64,000 nucleotides of DNA from Ruminococcus sp. (GCA_021200415.1 JAJQGO010000057.1:44557-108556); one strand, 5' to 3'; shown: positions 9,163 to 18,721, numbered from the stretch's first letter. Translations and numbers: made by a program. Notes: a model not told the origin generated them from the letters alone.

Positions 9163-9533
9163 AAAAAACCTCTCAAATCGTTGCGTTAAATTTCCTCAAA
9201 TCCATAAAATCACACGTATTTTATTGTACTACAAAATGGTTACAACTTTATGTACTTTTATGTGTTTTTTTGTAAATAAAAAGATAACAATAATTTTTAT
9301 TTAAAAATACTCGCTTTTTCTTCTTATTCCGACAATGCTTATTATTACAAATTTCCGCATATTAACAGAAAATTTTCTGCCGAATGCCGCGGATTTATGT
9401 TTATCCGTGGAGAGTGCAAAGGCAAATCCGCGGAATTTTGCGATAAAACAGTGGTGATTCCGCATTGGATTTATACTAATATATACTTAGATCTGCAATG
9501 CCTTAAAATATTTTTTCCTAAGGAGTTTAAATT
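9163..9533. other. Divergent intergenic region with a 10-bp inverted repeat
   Basis: 371 bases between the minus-strand DUF3048 gene and the plus-strand LRR gene. It is AT-rich and holds no credible gene. A perfect inverted repeat CCGCGGATTT (9387-9396) / AAATCCGCGG (9424-9433) stands out against the AT-rich background and could be a regulator site or hairpin. A TATACT-like -10 occurs near 9484, but I could not find a matching -35. Confidence 0.5.
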
Positions 9534-10466
9534 ATGCGTTTAAAATCAATTATATGCGCCGCAATTATCACAGCAGCGGCAATTTTCCCCTGCCGAATCA
9601 CGTCCCTTGCTGAGGATGAGTCGGATTTCACCTATACTATAATCAACGGTGAGGCAACTATAATCGGCTTCACGGGCGAGCCTGCGTATCTGGAAATTCC
9701 CGAAGCAATTGAGGACTGCCCCGTAACAAAGCTCCGTGACAACGCTTTCTTCAACTGCACCTCCCTGAAGCAAATCAGCCTGCCATCATCCATTACGGAA
9801 ATCGGACATCACGCCTTCTATTCCTGCACTGCCCTTGAAAGCATCGTTCTTCCGGACGATTTACAGGAAATCGGCATGGGAGCCTTCAGCGGCTGCAAAA
9901 ATCTGTCGGCTGTAAATATTCCTGATTCCCTGAAAGCACTTCCCGAATCATGCTTCCGCAGCTGTTCCTCCCTGAAGGAGGTTGTTATCCCGAACGGTAT
10001 TACGGAAATCGGCGACTTTTGCTTCAGCGAGTGCGAATCCCTTTCCTACGTTTCTATCGGAAATTCCGTTGAGGAAATCGGTATCGGCGCGTTTTATATC
10101 TGCGATTCCCTCGAAAGCCTCTATATTCCGCCCTCCGTCACTAATATAAATTACGAAGCCGTCGGATTTGAAAACGGCAGCTCGGATTCCTCCGTGCGGT
10201 ATGATTTCGTGATTTTCGGCGAAACGGACAGCGCTGCCGAAAAATATGCCGAAGCAAACGGTATCACCTTCTCGCAGGCTTCGGAGGCTGTTCAGTCCCC
10301 CTTCCTTTCGTCACTGGACATACATAAAGTCCCTCTGTGGGTAATCCTCCTGCTCTCCGGCGGAGGAATCGGATTTTTCGCCCTCTCCTGCGTAATCGCC
10401 GTAAAGCAGCATCATCGGGAATCAGAACGCAGCCGCAGTGAAGCAATTCAAGGCAAAACTGAATGA
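9534..10466 (+). CDS. BspA-type leucine-rich repeat surface protein with C-terminal membrane anchor
   Basis: 310 residues. A signal peptide (MRLKSIICAAIITAAAIF, cleavage near residue 26) precedes a run of about six 23-residue LRRs of the BspA/LRR_5 type (AFYSCTALESIVLPDDLQEIG and variants, each with a conserved Cys). Unlike the LRR proteins at 55352-58869 it has no dockerin. Instead it has a hydrophobic helix (VPLWVILLLSGGGIGFFAL) and a basic, polar tail, so it is probably held in the cytoplasmic membrane with the LRRs outside. AAGGAG precedes the ATG. Ligand unknown. Confidence 0.85.
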   Translation: MRLKSIICAAIITAAAIFPCRITSLAEDESDFTYTIINGEATIIGFTGEPAYLEIPEAIEDCPVTKLRDNAFFNCTSLKQISLPSSITEIGHHAFYSCTALESIVLPDDLQEIGMGAFSGCKNLSAVNIPDSLKALPESCFRSCSSLKEVVIPNGITEIGDFCFSECESLSYVSIGNSVEEIGIGAFYICDSLESLYIPPSVTNINYEAVGFENGSSDSSVRYDFVIFGETDSAAEKYAEANGITFSQASEAVQSPFLSSLDIHKVPLWVILLLSGGGIGFFALSCVIAVKQHHRESERSRSEAIQGKTE

Positions 10467-10523
10467 TAAATAGTAAAAATATATATTAAATATAAATTCG
10501 CTCAACTTTTTTTGGGAAATCTA

Positions 10524-10552
10524 TTGCAATTACTCAAAATTTGTGGTATCAT
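10524..10552 (+). promoter_or_regulatory. Candidate promoter of the GH9 cellulase
   Basis: TTGCAA (10524-10529) and TATCAT (10547-10552) with a 17-base spacer. The segment TTGTGGTATCAT is directly repeated immediately downstream (about 10541-10563), which may mark a regulator site. Both hexamers are imperfect. Confidence 0.45.
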
Positions 10553-10584
10553 TGTGGTATCATTATTATCAAATTGTGTAATTT

Positions 10585-10627
10585 TTAAGGCAACGCTGCA
10601 CAAGGATTGCCATGCAGCCTTGCCTAA
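10585..10627 (+). repeat. Minimal copy of the TTAAGGCAAC inverted repeat family
   Basis: A 43-base imperfect palindrome: TTAAGGCAACGCTGCA, a 12-base loop, then TGCAGCCTTGCCTAA. The ends match the termini of the ~180-bp elements at 26279 and 42754. It lies in the 5' leader of the cellulase gene, just before its AGGAGG ribosome binding site, and would fold as an RNA hairpin. It may be an internal deletion product or an independent hairpin with similar ends. Confidence 0.6.
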
Positions 10628-10646
10628 GTTAAGTCAGGAGGTATAT

Positions 10647-13169
10647 ATGAAATCAACAAAAAAAATTCTGTGTGCGGCTGTCTGCGCCGTTACAGCCGCT
10701 TGCTCCGTATCAGCTCCGCTGTCCGTTACGGCTGACGACGACACCTCGGATTCAACAGAGCTTGTCGATTCGGGACTCGATTACGATTTCGCAAGAGCGC
10801 TTCAGTATTCGATTTATTTCTATGACGCAAATATGTGCGGAACGGAGGTCGATGAAAACAACGGCTACTCATGGCGCGGAGACTGCCATACATATGACGC
10901 GGAAATTCCGCTCCAGCCAATGGACGCAAACAGCATCGGAACTAATCTTTCTCAGTCGTTTATCGATGAGTACAGAGATGTTCTCGATCCCGACGGCGAC
11001 GGCTGCGTTGACCTTGCAGGCGGTTTCCATGACGCAGGCGACCACGTAAAATTCGGTATGCCCGAAAACTACTCCGCCGCAACTCTCGGCTGGGGATATT
11101 ATGAATTCCGCGATTCCTATGTCACAACGGGTCAGGACGAGCATATTGAAACGATTCTCCGGTATTTCAACGACTATTTAATGAAGTGTACCTTCATTGA
11201 CGACAACGGCGATGTTATAGCTCATTGCTATCAGGTGGGTGACGGCGATATTGACCACGCCTACTGGAACGCTCCCGAAATTGACGATATGGCGCGTCCC
11301 GCATTTTTCCTTACCGCCGATAAGCCTCAGACCGATTATGTCGTGTCCGCCGCTGCGTCACTTGCCATCAACTACATGAACTTCAAGGACACAGACCCCG
11401 AATATGCCGAGAAATCCCTTGAATACGCAAAGGCTTTGTATAAATTCGCAAACGATAATCCAAAGGAGCTGAGCGATAACTCCGACGGTCCGAAGGGCTA
11501 CTACCGCTCCGACAAGTGGGAGGACGACTACGTCTGGGCTGCGGCATGGCTCTTTAAGGCAACCGAGGATGTCAGCTACCTTGAGGACGCTATGCCCTAT
11601 GTGGATTACTACGCTCCCAGCGGCTGGTGCTATTGCTGGAACGACGTATGGAGCGGCGCAATTACCCTCCTTGGCGAAATTGATCTCGAATACCCTGAAC
11701 TCGATTTGCAGAATATGTACCGCACGGCTCAGGGCAAGACAATTTACGAGGATGCCGATTTCTGGCTTCAGATTGAAAAGGCTTATCAGACGTGGAGTAC
11801 AAATTACACAACTGAGGGCGGCTACGCTTTCCTGAATCAGTGGGGCTCGGCAAGATATAATACGGCAATGCAGTTCATCTGCCTTGTTTACGACAAATAT
11901 ACAAATGACGGTCAGCCCGGCGAAGCAAGCGAATGGGCAAAAAGTCAGATGCAGTACCTCATGGGCGACAACGATGTTGTGTATCTCGAAAGAGTTGAGG
12001 CTAATGAGGCGGCTATAAGCAACGGTGAGGATCCCCCGTACAGCGAGGACGAAACGCATGGCAGCCGTTCGTTTATCGTCGGATATAACGATAATTCCGC
12101 AGCATATCCCCATCACCGCGCGGCATCGGGTCTGACTAAATGCGAGGACACGGACGAGCAGAGATATGTTCTCTACGGCGCACTTGTGGGCGGCCCTGAC
12201 GGTCAGGATTCCCACAGAGATGTTACTGCCGATTACATCTACAACGAGGTTACAATCGACTACAACGCAGCCTTTGTCGGAGCAAGCGCAGGTCTGTACG
12301 CTTTCTTCGGAACGGAGGATATGCAGCCTACGGAGAATTTTCCTCCCGCTGTTTCATCTGAGGCAGGCAGCGGCGGCAATAACTTCTGGGTGGACGCTTA
12401 TGCTGTTGACGACCCCCAGACATCCACAACCGCAGGCGTTACGAAGCTTGCTATCCTTATGCGCACCGACTCAACCACACCTAAAACAGATCTTTCCATG
12501 CGCTACTATTTCAGCATTGAGGAATTCGAGGACAAGAGCAATATAGATTCCCTCACGATTTCCGAGCTGTACGATCAGGCGGCTGTCGAGGCGTCCCCTG
12601 CGGACGGAGTTATTTCAGGGCCGTATCAGTATGACGCCTCCTTCGACCCGAATATCTACTATGTGGAGGTCAAGTGGGACGGCTATAAAATCGCCAACTC
12701 AAATAAAAAATATCAGTTCCTGCTCGGTCTGTATTACGGCGATACGTGGGATCCCACAAACGACTGGAGCTATCAGGGCATTACGATATGCGACAGCACC
12801 TACAATGACGGAAGCGAAACGAAAACGGATTACATATGCGTTTACTCCGATGGCGTTCTCGTAGGCGGAATTGAGCCTGACGGTACAACTGTTTCAACTG
12901 AGGATACCTCCGAAACGACAACTTCCGATTCTGAGCTGACAGTATCGTTATGGGGAGATGCAAACGTAGACGGCAAAATCGATATAAGCGATGCTGTTAC
13001 GATTATGAGCTACGCAAGCAATTCGGAAAAATATCCCCTTTCGGATCAGGGAATCCTTAATGCCGACGTCAACGAAAACGGCAACGGTATCAGCAACATG
13101 GATGCTCTCGCGATACAGAAGCTTCTGGCGAACTCCCTCAGCGAGCTTCCGGAATCCTATTCAAGCTAA
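10647..13169 (+). CDS. Secreted GH9 cellulase with CBM3c-like module and dockerin
   Basis: 840 residues from ATG 10647 (AGGAGG upstream; an in-frame extension to 10512 has no ribosome binding site). Order: signal peptide (about 1-28); GH9 catalytic domain with GGFHDAGDHVKFG (DAGD at about 129-132), the active-site HGSRSFIVGYN segment, GGPDGQDSHRD, and the acid/base Glu in YNEVTIDYNAAFVG; a beta-sandwich with MRYYFSIEEF, NIYYVEVKWDG and TWDPTNDWSYQG, typical of the CBM3c that accompanies processive GH9 enzymes; and a C-terminal dockerin (GDANVDGKIDISDAV...). It cleaves beta-1,4-glucan and should attach to a cohesin scaffold, none of which is in this window. Followed by its own terminator. Confidence 0.95.
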   Translation: MKSTKKILCAAVCAVTAACSVSAPLSVTADDDTSDSTELVDSGLDYDFARALQYSIYFYDANMCGTEVDENNGYSWRGDCHTYDAEIPLQPMDANSIGTNLSQSFIDEYRDVLDPDGDGCVDLAGGFHDAGDHVKFGMPENYSAATLGWGYYEFRDSYVTTGQDEHIETILRYFNDYLMKCTFIDDNGDVIAHCYQVGDGDIDHAYWNAPEIDDMARPAFFLTADKPQTDYVVSAAASLAINYMNFKDTDPEYAEKSLEYAKALYKFANDNPKELSDNSDGPKGYYRSDKWEDDYVWAAAWLFKATEDVSYLEDAMPYVDYYAPSGWCYCWNDVWSGAITLLGEIDLEYPELDLQNMYRTAQGKTIYEDADFWLQIEKAYQTWSTNYTTEGGYAFLNQWGSARYNTAMQFICLVYDKYTNDGQPGEASEWAKSQMQYLMGDNDVVYLERVEANEAAISNGEDPPYSEDETHGSRSFIVGYNDNSAAYPHHRAASGLTKCEDTDEQRYVLYGALVGGPDGQDSHRDVTADYIYNEVTIDYNAAFVGASAGLYAFFGTEDMQPTENFPPAVSSEAGSGGNNFWVDAYAVDDPQTSTTAGVTKLAILMRTDSTTPKTDLSMRYYFSIEEFEDKSNIDSLTISELYDQAAVEASPADGVISGPYQYDASFDPNIYYVEVKWDGYKIANSNKKYQFLLGLYYGDTWDPTNDWSYQGITICDSTYNDGSETKTDYICVYSDGVLVGGIEPDGTTVSTEDTSETTTSDSELTVSLWGDANVDGKIDISDAVTIMSYASNSEKYPLSDQGILNADVNENGNGISNMDALAIQKLLANSLSELPESYSS

Positions 13170-13198
13170 GATTTTGTTGAGATTTTAATTATATTCAA

Positions 13199-13225
13199 GC
13201 GGACAGTTTATTCTGTCCGCTTTTT
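13199..13225 (+). terminator. Terminator of the GH9 cellulase gene
   Basis: Stem GCGGACAG/CTGTCCGC with a 6-base loop, followed by TTTTTCTCGTTTT, 30 bases after the stop codon. Confidence 0.9.
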
Positions 13226-13266
13226 CTCGTTTTCACCAAATTTTCACCTATAACACAAAACTCACA

Positions 13267-13295
13267 TTGTATTCAGCTTAAATTTATGATACAAT
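13267..13295 (+). promoter_or_regulatory. Promoter of ftsH
   Basis: TTGTAT (13267-13272), 17 bases, TACAAT (13290-13295). It lies between the cellulase terminator and the ftsH start. Confidence 0.65.
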
Positions 13296-13358
13296 TAAAT
13301 AAAAGCTGTTATATCTATAACAGGCTTAACCCCTTTACGGTGAAGGAGAGATGTTAAT

Positions 13359-15188
13359 ATGAAGGAAGAAAGAAATCCTAAAAAAAGCTTGCTTTATTAC
13401 GCAATTATAAGCATTATTGTTCTGCTGCTTTTTAACGCGGTTATTGTTCCTATGATTGAGAATCAGCAGATTGTGGAAACTCAATACAGCTTTTTCCTGA
13501 CTCAGGTTGATGAGGGAAATGTCACAAAGGTTGAGGTTCAAAGCGATGAGATCCTGTTTGAGGTTCAGGACGAAAGCGGCAATACGCAGATTTATTCAAC
13601 GGGCAAAATGGACGACCCCGACCTGATTGACCGCCTTTACAGCAGCAGCGGCGATATTGCCTTTACTACCGTTACCGAGGAGACAAACCCCATTCTGGAG
13701 TTCCTCTTCTCCTGGGTAATTCCTATCGCTCTCATGATCGTTTTATGGAATATTATCATGAGAAGCATGAACAAGCGAATGGGAAATATGACGAACGCTA
13801 TGTCCTTCGGAAAAAACAACGCAAAAATTTACGTTAAGTCCAAGACGGGAAAAACCTTTTCGGACGTTGCGGGTCAGGACGAGGCTAAGGAGGCTCTCGA
13901 GGAAATCGTGGACTTCCTGCACAATCCCCAGAAATACGCTGAAATCGGTGCGGATCTCCCCAAGGGCGCGCTCCTTGTAGGCCCTCCCGGCACAGGTAAA
14001 ACGCTCCTCGCTCAGGCTGTTGCTGGAGAGGCAAATGTTCCCTTTTTCTCGATTTCAGGCTCTGAATTTGTTGAAATGTTTGTCGGCATGGGTGCAGCTA
14101 AGGTTCGTGACCTTTTCAAACAGGCAAATGAAAAAGCTCCCTGTATCGTTTTCATCGACGAAATTGATACAATCGGCAAGAAGCGTGACGGAAATATCGG
14201 CGGCAACGATGAACGTGAACAGACGCTCAATCAGCTTCTTACCGAAATGGACGGCTTCGACGGTAAAAAGGGCGTTGTAATTCTCGCGGCAACAAACCGT
14301 CCCGAATCCCTCGACCCGGCTCTTCTGCGTCCGGGACGCTTCGACAGACGCATTCCCGTTGAACTTCCCGACCTTGGCGGCAGAGAGGCTATACTTAAGG
14401 TTCACGCCTGCAAAATCAAAATGGAAAATTATATTGATTTCAATGCAATCGCACGCGCCACGGCAGGAGCTTCGGGCGCAGAGCTTGCCAATATTATCAA
14501 CGAGGCTGCCCTCCGTGCCGTGAGAAACGGCAGAAATAAGGTCTGCCAGAGCGACCTTGAGGAAAGCGTTGAGGTTGTAATTGCCGGCTACCAGCGGAAA
14601 AACGCCGTTATTTCCCATAAGGAAAAGGAAATCATCGCTTATCACGAAATCGGTCACGCACTTGTGGCTGCAAAACAGAAAGATTCCGCTCCCGTACACA
14701 AAATAACAATTATTCCCAGAACGTCGGGCGCTCTCGGCTACACTATGCAGGTTGATGAGGGCGAAAAGGTTCTGCTCACCAAGGAAGAGGCACTCGCACG
14801 TATCGCTACTCTTACAGGCGGACGTTCAGCCGAGGAGCTTATTTTCAACTCCTGCACATCGGGAGCTTCAAATGATATTGAACAGGCAACACGCCTTGCA
14901 CGAGCTATGGTTACACGCTACGGCATGAGCGGAAGCTTCGATATGATTGCCCTTGAAACTATCAATAATCAGTATCTCGGCGGCGATACATCGTTGGCCT
15001 GCTCACCTGAAACAGCATCGAAAATCGACGATGAGGTAAACAATATAGTCAAGCTCCAGCACGAAAAGGCAGTACGCATACTTTCCGAAAACATGGATAA
15101 GCTTCACGAGCTTGCACGCTATCTCCTTGAAAAGGAAACCATAACAGGCGAGGAATTTATGAGAATCCTCAACTCCGAAAACGCATAA
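13359..15188 (+). CDS. ftsH: ATP-dependent zinc metalloprotease FtsH
   Basis: This 609-residue membrane protease degrades misassembled membrane proteins and regulators. Two transmembrane helices (about residues 13-31 and 110-130) flank an extracytoplasmic domain. The AAA+ module has Walker A GPPGTGKT, Walker [10 protein letters not shown] and the second region of homology [19 protein letters not shown]. The M41 peptidase has the zinc motif HEIGH and a later acidic ligand region [16 protein letters not shown] precedes the ATG. Length is normal; the long charged tail of some homologues is absent. It is transcribed alone, with its own promoter and terminator. Confidence 0.97.
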   Translation: MKEERNPKKSLLYYAIISIIVLLLFNAVIVPMIENQQIVETQYSFFLTQVDEGNVTKVEVQSDEILFEVQDESGNTQIYSTGKMDDPDLIDRLYSSSGDIAFTTVTEETNPILEFLFSWVIPIALMIVLWNIIMRSMNKRMGNMTNAMSFGKNNAKIYVKSKTGKTFSDVAGQDEAKEALEEIVDFLHNPQKYAEIGADLPKGALLVGPPGTGKTLLAQAVAGEANVPFFSISGSEFVEMFVGMGAAKVRDLFKQANEKAPCIVFIDEIDTIGKKRDGNIGGNDEREQTLNQLLTEMDGFDGKKGVVILAATNRPESLDPALLRPGRFDRRIPVELPDLGGREAILKVHACKIKMENYIDFNAIARATAGASGAELANIINEAALRAVRNGRNKVCQSDLEESVEVVIAGYQRKNAVISHKEKEIIAYHEIGHALVAAKQKDSAPVHKITIIPRTSGALGYTMQVDEGEKVLLTKEEALARIATLTGGRSAEELIFNSCTSGASNDIEQATRLARAMVTRYGMSGSFDMIALETINNQYLGGDTSLACSPETASKIDDEVNNIVKLQHEKAVRILSENMDKLHELARYLLEKETITGEEFMRILNSENA

Positions 15189-15195
15189 TGTTTTC

Positions 15196-15224
15196 AGCGC
15201 ATTCATCAGAATGCGCTTTTTTTA
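15196..15224 (+). terminator. Terminator of ftsH
   Basis: Stem AGCGCATTC/GAATGCGCT, 4-base loop, followed by a T-run; starts eight bases after the ftsH stop. Confidence 0.9.
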
Positions 15225-15232
15225 TATTGTTC

Positions 15233-15261
15233 TTGACTATTTCGCCGTTTTATGCGATAAT
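15233..15261 (+). promoter_or_regulatory. Promoter of the DUF368 gene
   Basis: TTGACT (15233-15238), 17-base spacer, GATAAT (15256-15261), directly after the ftsH terminator. Confidence 0.7.
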
Positions 15262-15302
15262 AAGGATATTGTCTAAGAAAAAATGAAAGGAATCTCAAAC
15301 TA

Positions 15303-16205
15303 ATGGAACATATTATCAATGTACTCAAAGGCGCTGTTATCGGAATTGCCAACGCTATACCCGGAGTCAGCGGCGGAACTATGATGGTCATTATGAAGGT
15401 CTTTGACCGTCTCCTCGGAGCTATTTCCCTGAACCTCAAAAAGCTTAAGGAAAATTTCGTCTTTCTCGTCACTATTATTATAGGTATGGGAATCGGCGTT
15501 CTGCTTGCGGCAAAGGTTCTCGATTTCTGCTTCACCAATTACTACGTTCAGACGCAGTTCTTCTTCATGGGAGTCGTTCTCGGCAGCCTCCCGATGGTCT
15601 ACAAGGAGGCAACATCTGAAAAAAAGCTCCAGCCTGTTCATATTGCTCCCTTTCTGATTGGTTTTGCCGTTATTATTGCCGTAACCTTAATAAGCCAGTC
15701 AACTTCGGATAATTCGATTATCACAGAGCTTACCGCATCGAATTTCTTCTACCTGATGATTATTTCCGTTATTGCCGCGGCTGCAATGATTATGCCGGGT
15801 CTTAGCGGAAGTCTGGTTCTTCTCATCCTTGGCGGCTATCAGACGGTTATTCAGGCTGTCAGCAACCTCAAAGAAAGATTTCCCATTCTCATTCCTGTGG
15901 CAATCGGAATTGTCCTTGGAATCGTCCTTTGCGCAAAGGTTATTACTCTTTGCCTGAAAAAATGGCACAGAGGTACATATGCTGTAATTCTCGGACTTAT
16001 CGTAGGTTCGTTCTATGCAATCTGGCCCCGTGAAACAACCTCAACCGAAATTGTTGACGGCGTTGAAACTGTCGTAACAGAGGGTGCTGATTTTGCTTTT
16101 AACTCAACAGGAATTATTGCAATTGTAATCGGAATTATCGGTGTTCTTCTCCCGCTTTCAATGGAGCTTCTCGACAAAAAGAAAAAGGATTCCGACGCTA
16201 AATAA
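15303..16205 (+). CDS. DUF368 polytopic membrane protein, probable undecaprenyl-phosphate translocase
   Basis: 300 residues, about eight to nine hydrophobic segments. The N-terminus has the DUF368 signature IANAIPGVSGGTMMVIM, and an inverted second copy of the motif appears as MIMPGLSGSLVLLILGG, giving the internal two-fold pattern of the family. DUF368 proteins (PopT) have been described as flippases that return undecaprenyl phosphate across the cytoplasmic membrane for cell-wall synthesis; the same role here is inferred from family membership. Single-gene unit with promoter and terminators. Confidence 0.88.
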   Translation: MEHIINVLKGAVIGIANAIPGVSGGTMMVIMKVFDRLLGAISLNLKKLKENFVFLVTIIIGMGIGVLLAAKVLDFCFTNYYVQTQFFFMGVVLGSLPMVYKEATSEKKLQPVHIAPFLIGFAVIIAVTLISQSTSDNSIITELTASNFFYLMIISVIAAAAMIMPGLSGSLVLLILGGYQTVIQAVSNLKERFPILIPVAIGIVLGIVLCAKVITLCLKKWHRGTYAVILGLIVGSFYAIWPRETTSTEIVDGVETVVTEGADFAFNSTGIIAIVIGIIGVLLPLSMELLDKKKKDSDAK

Positions 16206-16235
16206 CAAGCTGATTTCCGAACTGCGATGCAAATT

Positions 16236-16275
16236 CAGGGGAACGTCTGAAACAGACGCTCCCCTGTTATTATTT
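16236..16275 (+). terminator. Terminator of the DUF368 gene
   Basis: Long stem CAGGGGAACGTCTG pairing with CAGACGCTCCCCTG around an AAA loop (one internal mismatch), followed by TTATTATTTT. Confidence 0.85.
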
Positions 16276-16283
16276 TATGCTAT

Positions 16284-16317
16284 AAAAAATGCTGACCATG
16301 ACGATCAGCATTTTTTT
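16284..16317. terminator. Bidirectional terminator between the DUF368 gene and the feo operon
   Basis: ATGCTGA/TCAGCAT stem flanked by an A-run on one side and a T-run on the other, so it can act in both directions between the convergent DUF368 and feo transcripts. Confidence 0.8.
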
Positions 16318-16323
16318 GATTAT

Positions 16324-16500
16324 TTATTTCTTTGATCCGTGGCAGGACTGAGAGTTCTGACAATGCTCACAGCCGCAGCCGCATGAGGATTTCCCCTGTT
16401 TCCTATCGCGAACCATCTTTATTACAACTAACGCTACTATCGCGAAAACTATGAGTCCGACAATTATAGTTCCGATGTTTTCTTTAAGAAAATCCAACAT
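16324..16500 (-). CDS. FeoB-associated Cys-rich membrane protein
   Basis: A 58-residue protein starting at ATG 16500 with GGAGG upstream. It has one N-terminal transmembrane helix (TIIVGLIVFAIVALVVI), then a short basic stretch and a Cys/His-rich tail (SCGCGCEHCQNSQSCHG). Small proteins of this form are found after feoB in many Firmicutes and are thought to be accessory to ferrous iron uptake, perhaps binding iron at the cytoplasmic face. The gene lies 12 bp after feoB in the same operon. Confidence 0.85.
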   Translation of the reverse strand: MLDFLKENIGTIIVGLIVFAIVALVVIKMVRDRKQGKSSCGCGCEHCQNSQSCHGSKK

Positions 16501-16512
16501 AATGATTCCTCC

Positions 16513-18663
16513 TTATGCTTTGACTTTGACATTCGTTTTAAGAGTTTTGCTCTCCTTATAAGGTCTTACAAGCATATAGATGATAAAAGCGGTGAAGATT
16601 ATTGCGAAGATAAGTCCCACAACGTGAACGTTTCCGGTGAAGAGGCAGCCGAACTGGTAAACGATAAGAGAAATAACATATGCAAATATGCACTGATATG
16701 CAATTGCGAATGCTGTCCATTTACCGTTGTTCATTTCACGCTTGATTGCTCCCATAGCGGCAAAGCAGGGTGCGCAGAGAAGATTGAAGATGAGGAATGA
16801 ATAAGCTGCGAGAGGTCCGATAAGTGAGGAAAGACTTGTGAGAAGTGTCGGGTCATCCTCGGCTGCTTCTTCGATTCCGCTCATGAGGACACCAAAGGTT
16901 GCAACAACATTTTCCTTTGCGATAAGACCTGTAACCGTACCAACGGCAAACTTCCAGTCGCCCCAGCCCAGCGGCGAGAATATCCATGCGATACCGTGTC
17001 CGATAGTCGCAAGAAGTGAATCTTCAAGATCAACTGCGCCAAAGCTGCCGTCAGAGAAGCCGTATCCCTGAAGGAACCAGAGAAGTATGGACGAGAGAAG
17101 AATTATAGTTCCTGCCTTTTTGATGAACGACCAGCCGCGCTCCCACATCGAACGAAGCACGTTGCCGACTGTAGGGAGATGATAAGCAGGAAGCTCCATT
17201 ACGAAGGGGGCAGGATCGCCTGCGAAGATTTTCGTTTTCTTGAGGATGATTCCCGAAACGATGATAGCCGCAACTCCGATGAAGTATGCGCTGGGGGCAA
17301 CCCACCATGCTCCGTCAAAGAAAGCACCTGCAATCATGGCGATAATGGGCAGCTTAGCTCCGCATGGAATGAACGTGGTTGTCATGATTGTCATACGGCG
17401 GTCACGCTCATTTTCAATTGTTCTCGATGCCATAACTCCGGGAACGCCGCAGCCTGTACCGATAAGCATAGGGATGAAGGATTTGCCCGATAAACCGAAC
17501 TTACGGAAGATTCTGTCCATAACGAATGCGACACGAGCCATGTAGCCGCAGGATTCGAGAATGGCAAGGAAGATGAAAAGCACGAACATCTGCGGAACGA
17601 AACCGATTACAGCTCCGACACCGCCAATGATTCCGTCAACTATAAGTCCCTCAAGCCACTCGGCACAGCCGATTTTTTCGAGAAGGGTTGATGCTCCGCC
17701 CTGAAGCCATTCGCCTGCAAAGACGTCATTTGTCCAGTCGGTTACCCATGTTCCCACAGTTGTAACGGAAACGAAATACACGATGAACATAACGACTGCG
17801 AAAATCGGCAGCGCAAGCCATCTGTTAGTAACAATTTTATCAATTTTATCCGAAACTGTCAAGCCGCCCTTGTTTTTCTTTTTGTAGCAGTCCTTGATAA
17901 TTCCTGCAATGTATATGTAACGTTCATTGGTGATAATGCTTTCGGCATCATCGTCCATTTCCTTTTCGGCAGCCTTAATATCCTCCTCAATATGCGAATG
18001 CGACTTTTCATTGAGCTTGAGCTGCTCCAGAACCTTTTCGTCACGCTCGAATATCTTGATAGCATACCATCTCTGCTGCTCCTCCGGAATATCATGGAGA
18101 ACGCATTCCTCAATATGGGCAATTGCGTGTTCAACGCAGCCGCAGAAGCTATGCTGTGGGATAACCGGTTCGCTTTCGTTAGCGGCAGCTATCGCAAGCT
18201 TTGCAGCCTCCTGAATTCCTGTACCCTTGAGGGCGGAAATCTCGCAGACCGTGCAGCCAAGCTCCTTTGCAAGCTGAGCTGTATTTATTTTGTCGCCGTT
18301 TTTCTTTACAACGTCCATCATGTTGATTGCAGCGACAACAGGTATGCCAAGCTCAACAAGCTGAGTCGTGAGATAGAGGTTTCTTTCAAGATTCGTTCCG
18401 TCGATTATGTTGAGTATCGCGTCGGGACGCTCCTGAATGAGGTAATTTCTTGCCACAACCTCTTCGAGGGTGTAGGGCGAGAGGGAGTAAATTCCGGGCA
18501 GGTCGGTAATTATAACATCCTTGTTGCCCTTGAGCTTACCCTCCTTTTTTTCAACAGTAACGCCGGGCCAGTTGCCGACAAACTGATTAGAGCCGGTAAG
18601 CGCATTGAAAAGCGTTGTTTTTCCGCTGTTGGGGTTACCGGCGAGAGCAATTTTAATTTCCAT
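16513..18663 (-). CDS. feoB: Ferrous iron transporter FeoB
   Basis: 716 residues. The N-terminal G domain has GNPNSGKTTLFNALTG (about 9-24), switch and G3 region DLPGIYSL, and NMMDV (G4-like), followed by a helical regulatory region to about residue 270. The membrane domain has two Gate motifs with the core PxxCG-like segments IGTGCGVPGVMASR and IPCGAKLPI. It moves Fe(II) across the cytoplasmic membrane. Operon order feoA-feoA-feoB-Cys-rich protein. Length is in the normal range for Firmicutes FeoB. Confidence 0.97.
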   Translation of the reverse strand: MEIKIALAGNPNSGKTTLFNALTGSNQFVGNWPGVTVEKKEGKLKGNKDVIITDLPGIYSLSPYTLEEVVARNYLIQERPDAILNIIDGTNLERNLYLTTQLVELGIPVVAAINMMDVVKKNGDKINTAQLAKELGCTVCEISALKGTGIQEAAKLAIAAANESEPVIPQHSFCGCVEHAIAHIEECVLHDIPEEQQRWYAIKIFERDEKVLEQLKLNEKSHSHIEEDIKAAEKEMDDDAESIITNERYIYIAGIIKDCYKKKNKGGLTVSDKIDKIVTNRWLALPIFAVVMFIVYFVSVTTVGTWVTDWTNDVFAGEWLQGGASTLLEKIGCAEWLEGLIVDGIIGGVGAVIGFVPQMFVLFIFLAILESCGYMARVAFVMDRIFRKFGLSGKSFIPMLIGTGCGVPGVMASRTIENERDRRMTIMTTTFIPCGAKLPIIAMIAGAFFDGAWWVAPSAYFIGVAAIIVSGIILKKTKIFAGDPAPFVMELPAYHLPTVGNVLRSMWERGWSFIKKAGTIILLSSILLWFLQGYGFSDGSFGAVDLEDSLLATIGHGIAWIFSPLGWGDWKFAVGTVTGLIAKENVVATFGVLMSGIEEAAEDDPTLLTSLSSLIGPLAAYSFLIFNLLCAPCFAAMGAIKREMNNGKWTAFAIAYQCIFAYVISLIVYQFGCLFTGNVHVVGLIFAIIFTAFIIYMLVRPYKESKTLKTNVKVKA

Positions 18664-18683
18664 ATAAATAAATCCTTTCTGAG

Positions 18684-18697
18684 TTAGAAGAAACTAA
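18684..18697. promoter_or_regulatory. Second DtxR-like inverted repeat, feoA-feoB interval
   Basis: TTAG-N6-CTAA (within GTTAG...CTAAC), the same arm pattern as the site over the feo promoter. It lies about 20 bp before the feoB start, inside the operon. It could be an internal operator or a chance match; arms are only five bases. Confidence 0.4.
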
Positions 18698-18721
18698 CAC
18701 ATAATTAAAAAATTTAAAAAT

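Noticed and set aside
10512..10646. In-frame extension of the cellulase upstream of 10647
   Set aside because: It has no ribosome binding site, covers the promoter and hairpin, and would bury the signal peptide.
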